Assembly: GCA_045133915.1 (NCBI GenBank)
Contig: JBGUUX010000021.1
Coordinates: 1-22,454 of the forward strand
Length of the DNA: 22,454 nucleotides
Direction: 5' to 3'
From: RGIG7300 sp045133915
GTDB taxonomy: Bacteria; Bacillota; Clostridia; Oscillospirales; CAG-272
The translations under genes were made by a program, and so were the position numbers. The notes below the pieces were generated by a model. That model did no database searches and was not told where the DNA came from. It worked only from the letters and a program-made list of their open reading frames with translations. Shown piece by piece: positions 6,620 through 13,596 of this stretch; within the stretch, counting starts at the first letter, position 1, and every line of letters starts with the position of its first letter.

Positions 6620-6971
6620 TTTTGACATATATATATCCGAGAGCTACGGTATAGATGCCGACTATCCCTTTGAAGACACAAAGACGGCAGTATACCGACA
6701 TCCTTCAAGCAAAAAGTGGTTTGCCATAGCTATGGATATCCCCAAAAGATATCTCGGTATCCCGGGGGAAGAGCATATAGACGTAGTCAATTTAAAATGT
6801 GATCCCATGATCATCCCCGATATTATAGCCGAAGGTATCGTATACCCCGCTTACCATATGAACAAAACTCATTGGATAAGCCTGCCCCTTGACGGCTCAC
6901 GTGATGACGCTACGGTAATGTGGCTTCTTGATATCAGCTATAAACTTACAGATAAAAGGAAAAAGAAATAA
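6606..6971 (+). CDS. MmcQ/YjbR family protein
   Basis: A 121-residue protein starting at GTG 6606, inside the end of the reductase gene, so translation is probably coupled. It has the YjbR pattern: an N-terminal helix, DYPFEDTKTAVYRHPSSKKWFAIAMDI, then a beta-sheet surface with VNLKCDP and an HMNKTHWISLPLDG segment, and a C-terminal helix (VMWLLDISYKLTDK). YjbR proteins have a fold like the MotA C-terminal DNA-binding domain, but no function is firmly established. The basic KRKKK tail could contact nucleic acid. The length is normal for the family. Confidence 0.88.
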   Translation: MKRSDFDIYISESYGIDADYPFEDTKTAVYRHPSSKKWFAIAMDIPKRYLGIPGEEHIDVVNLKCDPMIIPDIIAEGIVYPAYHMNKTHWISLPLDGSRDDATVMWLLDISYKLTDKRKKK

Positions 6972-6972
6972 C

Positions 6973-7554
6973 ATGGAAATACTCTATTCTGATGAAAATA
7001 TAATAGTATGTGTCAAGCCCGTAGGTCTTGACTCTGAGCACGGTGTTCCCGACCTTCTTCGTGAAGAGCTTGGAGGGGAGATATTCACCCTCCACCGTCT
7101 CGACTTAAACGTAGGCGGTGTTATGGTGTATGCACGTAACAAGGAAAGCGCCGCAGAGCTCTCAGCCGTGATCCAAAACGGTGAGATGATAAAAGAATAT
7201 CTTGCGGTAGTTCACGGTGCACCCCCTGCAGAGGGCGACTGGGAGGATCTTCTTTACAAGGATGCCCGTAAGAACAAGGTATTCGTGGTAGACCGTATGC
7301 GCCGCGGTGTCAAGCGCGCAAGGCTTGAGTATAAAAGACTGTCAAAGGGCAAGACCTCTCTTGTCCGTGTACGTCTGCACACAGGACGCAGCCACCAGAT
7401 AAGAGTGCAGTTTGCTTCCCGTAAGTTCCCCTTGGTGGGCGATCATAAGTACGGCGCAAGAGATAACGAAACTGCCCCCTTGCTCTATTCCTGCAAGCTT
7501 ACTTTCCCTTATAAGGGTGAGACCGTAAGCTACGAATCTACCCCCGAGTGGTAA
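6973..7554 (+). CDS. RluA-family RNA pseudouridine synthase
   Basis: A 193-residue enzyme that isomerises uridine to pseudouridine in rRNA or tRNA. The signature HRLDLNVGGVMVYAR holds the catalytic Asp44. KEYLAVVHG, RVRLHTGRSHQIRVQFA and PLVGDHKYG are the other RluA motifs. It lacks the N-terminal S4 RNA-binding domain of RluC/RluD, so it is the short form. The start ATG 6973 follows the YjbR stop by one base. The ribosome site is weak (AAAGGAAAAAG), so it may depend on translation of the previous gene; upstream in-frame codons give only low-complexity residues. The target base cannot be told from sequence. Confidence 0.92.
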   Translation: MEILYSDENIIVCVKPVGLDSEHGVPDLLREELGGEIFTLHRLDLNVGGVMVYARNKESAAELSAVIQNGEMIKEYLAVVHGAPPAEGDWEDLLYKDARKNKVFVVDRMRRGVKRARLEYKRLSKGKTSLVRVRLHTGRSHQIRVQFASRKFPLVGDHKYGARDNETAPLLYSCKLTFPYKGETVSYESTPEW

Positions 7555-7707
7555 AATATTTTTGCCGTAGGCAAAAACTTCACTTTTGTTTTGAAGGAAC
7601 AAAAACTTCACTGTAATTTATTACAACTTCACTTGCCGAAAGGTAAACTTCACCAACTATAGCGTTGCTTAAGCTTGGTGGAGTTGCCTCGGTAATGAAG
7701 TTTTTTT
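7555..7707 (+). repeat. Array of short hairpins joined by AACTTCACT, ending in a terminator-like arm
   Basis: After the pseudouridine synthase stop, small hairpins alternate with the linker AACTTCACT/C. The hairpins are TTTTTGCC-GTA-GGCAAAAA, TTTTGTT/AACAAAA and TAAT/ATTA. The linkers lie at 7576-7584, 7604-7612, 7625-7633 and 7646-7654. Two complementary arms follow: GGTGGAGTT (7677-7685) and AATGAAG plus seven T (7694-7707). Any linker can pair with either arm, and the last arm carries the T-run. It probably works as the operon terminator with several alternative folds. No gene is seen in 7555-7803. Confidence 0.7.
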
Positions 7708-7756
7708 CTTTTTGCGGAACCAATTACATTAATCAATTCTTAAACATTTACCCTCT

Positions 7757-7784
7757 TTCAAATTAATCTATATGAGTTTATAAT
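7757..7784 (+). promoter_or_regulatory. Probable promoter of the first two-component system
   Basis: TATAAT (7779-7784) is preceded at 16 bases by TTCAAA (7757-7762). The -35 box is weak, suggesting help from a regulator, possibly the response regulator itself. Confidence 0.5.
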
Positions 7785-7803
7785 ATAACCAAGAGGTGAT
7801 ACG

Positions 7804-8499
7804 ATGTACAACATTCTCATATGCGATGATGACAAGGATATAGTAAACGCATTGAAGATCTATTTAAGCGATCCGTCTTACAGACTTTACGAGGCATCTG
7901 ACGGTTTAGAAGCTCTTGGGGTGATGGCAGAGCAGGATATCCATCTTGTACTTATGGATATTATGATGCCTAAGATGGACGGGATATCTGCAATGGTCAA
8001 GCTTCGTGGGCACAGCAACGTTCCCGTGATACTTATAACTGCAAAAAGCGAGGATCAGGACAAGATATTGGGACTAAACGTAGGCGCAGACGATTATATA
8101 ACCAAGCCTTTTAATCCTATGGAGGTAGTGGCAAGGGTAAAGAGTCAGCTTAGACGGTATATGCAGTTAGGCTCGGGCAGGGTAAGTCCTACGTTCATCA
8201 CCGTAGGCGGTATAGAGCTTGACGATAATACCAAGAGGGTGTTGTGCGACGGAGATGAGATAAGCCTTACGCCCACCGAGTACGAAATATTAAAGCTTCT
8301 TATGACAAACACGGGCAAGGTATATTCCCCAAGAGATATATACCGTGAGATATGGAGGGAGAACCCCGTGTCAGGAGACAACAGTATTGCGGTGCATATA
8401 AGACATATCAGAGAAAAGATAGAGATAGATCCCGCAGAGCCCAGATACCTTAAGGCGGTCTGGGGTCACGGCTATAAGATGGAGGGGGATAAAAAATGA
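7804..8499 (+). CDS. OmpR/PhoB-type response regulator (VanR-like)
   Basis: A 231-residue regulator. The receiver domain (about 1-118) has the acidic pocket Asp8-Asp9-Asp10, phospho-acceptor Asp52 in LVLMDIMMP, Thr79 and Lys101 (ITKPF). The winged-helix domain (about 130-228) shows LTPTEYEILKLLMTNTGKVYSPRDIYREIW and the recognition helix NSIAVHIRHIREKIE. A GAGGTGAT ribosome site lies just upstream of ATG 7804. Its stop overlaps the kinase start (ATGA at 8496-8499), so the two are co-translated partners. The sequence is closest in style to VanR-like regulators common in Clostridia. Target genes are unknown; the downstream mntP gene has its own promoter. Confidence 0.95.
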   Translation: MYNILICDDDKDIVNALKIYLSDPSYRLYEASDGLEALGVMAEQDIHLVLMDIMMPKMDGISAMVKLRGHSNVPVILITAKSEDQDKILGLNVGADDYITKPFNPMEVVARVKSQLRRYMQLGSGRVSPTFITVGGIELDDNTKRVLCDGDEISLTPTEYEILKLLMTNTGKVYSPRDIYREIWRENPVSGDNSIAVHIRHIREKIEIDPAEPRYLKAVWGHGYKMEGDKK

Positions 8500-10442
8500 A
8501 GCATTGGTACAGAACCATAGGAGCAAAGGCGGTATGCTTTGTGCTCTGTATATTATCACTTATAATGACGGTTACAAGTGTTTTTGCGGCGGTTGTAATG
8601 ATATCTGTCGATATATATATACAGCCCGAGGGGGTAGTTGCCGAGAGCCTTAACCGAGAGCATATACGTCATAACGTATACGATATAGCCTTCAGATCGC
8701 TTGATATCTACGGTTATACCAAGCAAAGTCTGCTGGACGACTATTCGGGTGACAAGACCAATATGCGCTTTTGCTTTTCGGATATCAAGAGCGGTAAAAC
8801 AATAGCCGAAAACGGATATGACACGGATGCTTCGGAAAGGGTGTACAGCTTCCTGTTTGATAAGGTTGTACATATAGACGGCAGTTTTGATATAGAAATG
8901 TTTTACGGTGACGAGAAGGTATCTGCCGACTATGTCCTTAACGTATATATCGATCCCTCCATGAAGATATACGACGGCTTTGCGTTTATAAGAGATGCGG
9001 TAGCTATAGCGTACGCCCTTAAATACTGGATATACGCCATAGGACTTTTATGTCTTGGACTATGCATAACTACCTTCGTTATACTTATGTGTGCCTCGGG
9101 CAGGAGAAAGGGTACCGAAGAGATCGTTCCCGGAATATTAAATATCGTTCCCATAGATATTCTTACCGCCTTGACTGCTTTTATCTCTGTTTACGGAATA
9201 TATCTTGTAATAGACGTATTATATACGGGTGAGGCGGCAATGGTTGCCATGCTTATTGCATGGGGTGTGGCTGTAGCGAATATGTTTTTGGGACTCTGTA
9301 TGAGTATAGCATGCCGTGTAAAGCTAAAAACGCTGTTTTCGGGTACCTTTGTATGGTGGGGTCTTAAGCTTATATTCAGAATATTAAAGGCAGTATGCAG
9401 AGGTATAGGCAGAGGCTTTAAGACGTTGTTTTCTCTTGTACGCCGTATACCTTTAGTGTGGAAGACGGCTCTTATAGTAACGGCAAACTTTTTCGTTGAT
9501 CTTTTACTCTTTTTTATGGCAATAGATTGGTCGTGGTATGCCGAGTTTTATTTTACGCTGTATACGGTAAAGAGTATTTTTGTTGCAGGAGCGATAATAT
9601 ATGTCGCTCTGTCCATGAGAACTCTGCAGAAGGGCGGAGAGGCTATAGCCAAGGGGGACGTCAGCTACCGTGTAGATACACACCGTATGTTGTGGGATTT
9701 TAAACGTCACGGCGAAAACCTCAACAGTATATCCGACGGTGTAAGCCTTGCACTTGAACAGAGATTGCAGAGCGAGCGTACCAAGGCAGAGCTTATAACC
9801 AACGTATCTCACGACATCAAGACACCGCTGACCTCTATAATCAATTATGCCAATCTTATCTCCGAGGAGACTGAGCGCGAAAAAACCAAGGAATATTCAG
9901 AGGTGTTGGTGCGAAAGTCAGAGCATCTTAAACGATTGTTGGAGGATCTTGTGGAGATATCCAAAGCAACTACGGGTAATCTCGAGGTGTCCCTTACTCC
10001 CTGCGATGCGGGAGTACTCTTAAACCAGGTTGCAGGAGAGTTTGAAGACAGATGCCGAAGTGCTGAGCTTGAACTTATTACGTCTCTTCCCGAAACTCCT
10101 ATACGTATTATGGCAGACAGCCGTCGTATATGGAGAGTATTTGAAAACCTAATGAACAACGCCTGCAAGTATTCTCTTACAGGATCCCGTGTTTATCTTA
10201 CCCTGACAAGGGAAGGAAATAAGGTACTGTTTATCTTCCGTAACACCTCGCGCACAGCACTTAATATTTCTCCCGATGAGCTTATGGAGCGTTTTGTACG
10301 GGGAGACGGTTCCCGTTCTACCGAGGGTAACGGCTTGGGTCTTTCTATTGCACAAAGCCTCACCGAGTTGCAGAAGGGAACTATGGATATAACTATAGAC
10401 GGAGACCTCTTTAAGGTAACTCTTACTTTCCCCTGTGTGTAA
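8496..10442 (+). CDS. Multi-pass membrane sensor histidine kinase
   Basis: A 648-residue kinase. The first membrane helix (about 10-37) is followed by an external region of about 135 residues. Then come roughly five more helices (about 176-199, 214-240, 246-273, 322-345 and 351-373). A HAMP-like linker (GGEAIAKGDVSYRVD) leads to the dimerisation domain with His439 in NVSHDIKTPLTSIINYANLI. The ATPase domain has NLMNNACKYS (N box) and GNGLGLSIAQSL (G box). The extra helices make it larger than a classical VanS. The middle helices may be a membrane-embedded sensor, as in cell-wall-stress kinases, but the ligand is not evident. It is coupled by a 4-base overlap to its response regulator. Confidence 0.93.
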   Translation: MKHWYRTIGAKAVCFVLCILSLIMTVTSVFAAVVMISVDIYIQPEGVVAESLNREHIRHNVYDIAFRSLDIYGYTKQSLLDDYSGDKTNMRFCFSDIKSGKTIAENGYDTDASERVYSFLFDKVVHIDGSFDIEMFYGDEKVSADYVLNVYIDPSMKIYDGFAFIRDAVAIAYALKYWIYAIGLLCLGLCITTFVILMCASGRRKGTEEIVPGILNIVPIDILTALTAFISVYGIYLVIDVLYTGEAAMVAMLIAWGVAVANMFLGLCMSIACRVKLKTLFSGTFVWWGLKLIFRILKAVCRGIGRGFKTLFSLVRRIPLVWKTALIVTANFFVDLLLFFMAIDWSWYAEFYFTLYTVKSIFVAGAIIYVALSMRTLQKGGEAIAKGDVSYRVDTHRMLWDFKRHGENLNSISDGVSLALEQRLQSERTKAELITNVSHDIKTPLTSIINYANLISEETEREKTKEYSEVLVRKSEHLKRLLEDLVEISKATTGNLEVSLTPCDAGVLLNQVAGEFEDRCRSAELELITSLPETPIRIMADSRRIWRVFENLMNNACKYSLTGSRVYLTLTREGNKVLFIFRNTSRTALNISPDELMERFVRGDGSRSTEGNGLGLSIAQSLTELQKGTMDITIDGDLFKVTLTFPCV

Positions 10443-10446
10443 ATGA

Positions 10447-10475
10447 TTGACAAACAGCATATACGGTGATATAAT
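10447..10475 (+). promoter_or_regulatory. Consensus sigma-A promoter for mntP
   Basis: TTGACA (10447-10452), 17 bases, TATAAT (10470-10475), starting five bases after the kinase stop codon. Confidence 0.87.
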
Positions 10476-10486
10476 TATATATATTA

Positions 10487-10515
10487 AATAGAGTACGGAT
10501 ATTCCGTACTCTATT
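10487..10515. promoter_or_regulatory. Perfect palindrome at the start of the mntP transcript
   Basis: AATAGAGTACGGA (10487-10499) and its exact complement TCCGTACTCTATT (10503-10515) surround a 3-base centre. It begins about 12 bases after the -10 box, so the mRNA would start with a 13-bp hairpin. It could be a protein operator, an mRNA-protecting hairpin, or the kinase operon terminator, although the tail ATTATCTT is a poor T-run. Confidence 0.7.
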
Positions 10516-10531
10516 ATCTTATGAGGTCATA

Positions 10532-11116
10532 ATGAATTTAACTTTCACCTTCTTTTTTAACAGTATACTGTTAGGCATAGGCCTTGCTATGGATGCTTTT
10601 TCGGTATCTATGGCAAACGGTCTCAACGAGCCCTGTATGCGCCGCCGCAAGATGTGCGGTATTGCAGGTATGTTCGGATTCTTTCAGGCGCTTATGCCGA
10701 TGATAGGCTGGTTTTTGGTACATAATTTAGTTATGTATTTTCATGCCGTAGAGCCCTTTATTCCGTGGGTAGCTTTAGTACTTCTGGGATTTATAGGCGG
10801 TAAGATGATATACGAGGGCATCACAAACGACTGTGACTGCTGCGAAAAGCCGGGTATAGGCTTCTGGGCTTTGGTGGTGCAGGGAATTGCAACCTCTATA
10901 GACGCTCTTTCGGTGGGTCTCACCATATCCGAATACAACTTTACCGAGGCTCTGCTTGCTTCGCTCATCATCGCCGCAGTTACCTTTGGTATCTGTATGG
11001 GCGGTCTTGTCATTGGACGTAAGGCAGGAACCAAGCTTTCGGGCAAGGCAGGTATACTTGGCGGCGCCATACTTGTATTCATCGGCTTTGAAATTCTTAT
11101 AAAGAGCTTTTTATAA
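10532..11116 (+). CDS. mntP: Manganese efflux pump MntP
   Basis: A 194-residue membrane protein with two related halves of three helices each. The halves carry the MntP signatures AMDAFSVS (Asp21) and SIDALSVG (Asp124), with Gly-rich helices after each. The family exports Mn(2+) to prevent toxic build-up. A cytoplasmic loop holds NDCDCCEK, a cysteine cluster that may touch metal. ATG 10532 follows GAGG. No yybP-ykoY manganese riboswitch fits in the 89-base gap upstream. That space holds a promoter and a 29-base palindrome instead, so control may be by a metal-dependent repressor. The FGGY kinase gene starts one base after its stop. Confidence 0.93.
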   Translation: MNLTFTFFFNSILLGIGLAMDAFSVSMANGLNEPCMRRRKMCGIAGMFGFFQALMPMIGWFLVHNLVMYFHAVEPFIPWVALVLLGFIGGKMIYEGITNDCDCCEKPGIGFWALVVQGIATSIDALSVGLTISEYNFTEALLASLIIAAVTFGICMGGLVIGRKAGTKLSGKAGILGGAILVFIGFEILIKSFL

Positions 11117-11117
11117 T

Positions 11118-12449
11118 ATGGAAAATTTTATTTGTGCTTCAATAGATATAGGCACTACCACGGTATCTGCGGTAGTTCTCGATATATTAAACGAAAAGCA
11201 GCTTGAGTGCTTTAATATGGATAACTCTTCGGATCTAGAGACAGGGCATAGCTATGAGCGTATGCAGGATCCTAAGAAGATATTACAGATAGTCAAAGCG
11301 CTTTTAAAAAAGATATACGACAAGTACCCCCGTGTTATCTCCCTTGGCTTTACCGGTCAGATGCATGGTATCCTCTATGTTGATAAGGAGGGTAACGCGG
11401 TATCTCCCCTCTATACCTGGCAGGATCAGAGGGGTGAAGAATTTGTCAATGAGATGAAGGTAGCCACAGGCTACGCTCTTTCGGCAGGCTACGGACTTGT
11501 GACCCATTATTACAATATGAAGAAGGGTCTTGTTCCCGAAAACGCTTATACATTCTGTAGTATTATGGACTATGCAGTAATGCAGATATCAGGTCTTACC
11601 GAGCCTAAGGTACACCCGTCGGTAGCAGCCAGCTTCGGACTCTTTGACATTAAAGCAAATGCCTTTGACAAGACCGCTCTTTCTACCCTCGGTATAGATA
11701 TCGCTCTTCCCGAGATCGTGGGTGATACCGTTATAGCGCGGTACGGCAAAACACAGATAAGTCCCGCCATAGGCGACAATCAGGCAAGCGTTTTCGGTTC
11801 TGTCAAGGACGAGGAAAACAGCGTGCTGGTCAACTACGGTACAGGCTCACAGGTGTCTGTTATAACCGATATGACTACAGCGCACGCTCCCCTTGAGGTA
11901 AGACCCTATATCGGCGGCAGAAACATCGTCTGCGGCTGTGGGCTTTGCGGCGGATATTCCTACGCTCTGCTTGAACAGTTTTTCTCGGGCTATGCCAAGG
12001 CTCTCGGCATAGAGGACAACCAGTACAAGACTATGGACACTCTTGCCGAAAAGGCATATAACGAAGGTAAGGAACCTCTTAGTGTATCCACACTCTTCAA
12101 GGGAACACGCGCTGATGCTGATATCCGCGGTTCTGTAATGAATATAGGAACCGATAACTTTACCCCCGAACAGCTCATCCTCGGCGTTGACTACGGTATG
12201 GCAAAGGAGCTTTACGATATGTACCGCTACAGCGGAGCAGGGGATAAGACTACCCTTGTAGCCTCGGGTAACGGAGTACAGAAAAACAAGGTACTTCAAA
12301 GATATCTTGCCGATATGTTCGGTATGACTCTCAAGCTTCCCGCAAAGGGCGAGGAGGCGGCTATGGGTGCGGCTATGTACGCTTTCTATTGCCTTGATCC
12401 TAATCCCGATATGCTGAAGGATGCAAAGGCGTGTATAGAATATAAATAA
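11118..12449 (+). CDS. FGGY-family carbohydrate kinase (sedoheptulokinase-like)
   Basis: A 443-residue sugar kinase of the actin/hexokinase fold. The N-terminal phosphate loop is ASIDIGTTTVSAVV. A sugar-site segment FTGQMHGILYVDKEG..SPLYTWQDQRG follows. Asp220 in AIGDNQASVFG is at the catalytic base position, followed by VNYGTGSQVS. The C-terminal VASGNGVQKNKVLQRYLADMFG and GEEAAMGAAMYA form the ATP side. The GDNQ form and length (shorter than the roughly 500 of xylulokinase) suggest a sedoheptulokinase-like member; D-xylulose or another ketose remains possible. It starts one base after mntP, so the two genes are probably co-transcribed, although their functions look unrelated. Terminator follows at 12454-12488. 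Confidence 0.88.
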   Translation: MENFICASIDIGTTTVSAVVLDILNEKQLECFNMDNSSDLETGHSYERMQDPKKILQIVKALLKKIYDKYPRVISLGFTGQMHGILYVDKEGNAVSPLYTWQDQRGEEFVNEMKVATGYALSAGYGLVTHYYNMKKGLVPENAYTFCSIMDYAVMQISGLTEPKVHPSVAASFGLFDIKANAFDKTALSTLGIDIALPEIVGDTVIARYGKTQISPAIGDNQASVFGSVKDEENSVLVNYGTGSQVSVITDMTTAHAPLEVRPYIGGRNIVCGCGLCGGYSYALLEQFFSGYAKALGIEDNQYKTMDTLAEKAYNEGKEPLSVSTLFKGTRADADIRGSVMNIGTDNFTPEQLILGVDYGMAKELYDMYRYSGAGDKTTLVASGNGVQKNKVLQRYLADMFGMTLKLPAKGEEAAMGAAMYAFYCLDPNPDMLKDAKACIEYK

Positions 12450-12453
12450 TTGC

Positions 12454-12488
12454 AAAAAATACTCCTATCTCAAATAGGAGTATTTTTT
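12454..12488 (+). terminator. Strong terminator after the sugar kinase, overlapping the next ribosome site
   Basis: AAAAAATACTCCTAT (12454-12468) and ATAGGAGTATTTTTT (12474-12488) form a 15-bp stem with a 5-base loop, ending in six T. The right arm contains GGAG, the only ribosome site for the small gene at 12489. Confidence 0.9.
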
Positions 12489-12671
12489 ATGTATAAGAAA
12501 AAGCAGGATGCTACCGATTATTCTAAGGATGCCTTCCTTGATAATCCCGTAGCCTCACCAAACGAGTGTACAGGCTACAGCCAGCGCACACGTATAGATG
12601 CCGAAGAGGCGCAAAGCCTTGCCGATCTCATGGATGCTACGGTCAAGACCGAGGACGCCGAAATAAGATAA
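12489..12671 (+). CDS. 60-residue hydrophilic small protein
   Basis: An open frame from ATG 12489 immediately after the T-run of the preceding terminator. The product is 60 residues: a basic start (MYKKKQ), a polar middle (DNPVASPNECTGYSQRTRID) and an acidic helix-like end (AEEAQSLADLMDATVKTEDAEIR). There is no signal peptide or membrane segment, and I recognise no family. Codon use resembles neighbouring genes and a terminator follows the stop directly, which supports a real gene. The GGAG ribosome site lies in the terminator stem, so expression would need read-through that melts the hairpin, or an unseen promoter inside the kinase gene. Confidence 0.6.
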   Translation: MYKKKQDATDYSKDAFLDNPVASPNECTGYSQRTRIDAEEAQSLADLMDATVKTEDAEIR

Positions 12672-12699
12672 CAGGAAGCCAAGGCTTCCTGTTTTAATT
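12670..12699 (+). terminator. Terminator between convergent genes
   Basis: AACAGGAAGCC (12670-12680) pairs with GGCTTCCTGTT (12683-12693) and is followed by TTAATTTTTT. It uses the stop codon of the small gene as the base of its stem and abuts the AraC gene's 3' end. Confidence 0.85.
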
Positions 12700-13500
12700 T
12701 TTTACTCTTTTTCTGTATTCACTTGGAGATACTCCGTATCGCTGAGTAAAGCACCTTGTAAAATAAAAGGGGTCACAGTAGCCAAGCTCGGTGGAAATAT
12801 CCTTGATAGAACGGTCGGTGGTACGCAGCTGTTGTTCTGCGGTAAAATAAAGTCTGTCGGAAATGTACTTTCCCAGGGGCTGCTTCATCTCGTCACGGAA
12901 CGCCTTTTGCAGTCGGCTCTCGGATGTGTATAGCTCTGACGCTATTTTTGATGCGGTAAGCGCAGATTTCAGATTTTCGTCGATATAAGCAATAGTCTGC
13001 TCCACCAAGGGGGAGTATCTGGGCACGGGTGTAAACTCTGTACCGCCTATCTCCATACCCATGGATATTATATCCCACAGCCACGCCTTAAGACGCATAA
13101 CTGCGTACATATCGTTGTTGTTAAAGAGGTACATAGCCTGCTCTATATCCTCACCTCTGTTTGGTATACATACGGGAGCCTTCATGGTTGAAAACATATC
13201 GCTGTTGTTACTTTGAAGCAGATTGATATGAAAATACAGCTTTTCAAGAGAGGTCTTGCACTTGTATCTCATCCTTATACCTGTGGGAAGGATATAGATA
13301 TTTCCCTCGGTCATAGGCAACTCACCGCCTCGGTAGGTTATGGTACCCTCGCCTTTTGTAATACAGTACACTCTTGTAAACAGAGGCTTAAGGTCGCTGT
13401 ATCCCGCGCCCTTATCAAGCTTGGCGTAGCATAGCTCGGATATGTCAAGATGCATGCTGCTTATTTCTTTGTTAAATAATGACGGTGTACTTTCTATCAT
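12694..13500 (-). CDS. AraC family transcriptional regulator
   Basis: A 268-residue regulator. The N-terminal half is a cupin-like sensing domain (GEGTITYRGGELPMTEGNIYILPTGIRMRY). The C-terminal third holds two helix-turn-helix units: SALTASKIASELYTSESRLQKAFRDEMKQPLGKYI and RSIKDISTELGYCDPFYFTRCFTQRYGVSPSEYRKR. The last matches the AraC signature closely. GGAG precedes ATG 13500. It is divergent from the GH29 fucosidase gene, with under 100 bases between starts, so it is the likely activator of the fucosidase and SLH-DUF4838 genes. The inducer is probably a sugar released from the same glycan, which is an inference from position. Confidence 0.93.
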   Translation of the reverse strand: MIESTPSLFNKEISSMHLDISELCYAKLDKGAGYSDLKPLFTRVYCITKGEGTITYRGGELPMTEGNIYILPTGIRMRYKCKTSLEKLYFHINLLQSNNSDMFSTMKAPVCIPNRGEDIEQAMYLFNNNDMYAVMRLKAWLWDIISMGMEIGGTEFTPVPRYSPLVEQTIAYIDENLKSALTASKIASELYTSESRLQKAFRDEMKQPLGKYISDRLYFTAEQQLRTTDRSIKDISTELGYCDPFYFTRCFTQRYGVSPSEYRKRVKN

Positions 13501-13556
13501 ACAAAATCTCCATACTTTTTAACGAAATATCCATAGTATATATCTGAATTATAATG

Positions 13557-13562
13557 TATAAT
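13557..13562 (+). promoter_or_regulatory. -10 region of the fucosidase promoter, no good -35
   Basis: Two overlapping candidates for TATAAT lie at 13550-13555 and 13557-13562. Neither has a recognisable TTGACA at 16-18 bases, as expected where an AraC protein is needed to recruit polymerase. Confidence 0.45.
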
Positions 13563-13596
13563 TAAGATAATGTCAATAATAAGGAGAAATATATAT

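Noticed and set aside
7576..7654. CRISPR array, suggested by regularly spaced short repeats
   Set aside because: Repeats are only 9 bases, the spacers are self-complementary hairpins, and no cas gene is present.
10443..10531. Manganese (yybP-ykoY) riboswitch before mntP
   Set aside because: The gap is only 89 bases and is filled by a promoter and a palindrome; no aptamer-like element fits.
11847..12455. 202-codon open frame on the minus strand
   Set aside because: Antisense shadow of the FGGY kinase, which has complete motifs.
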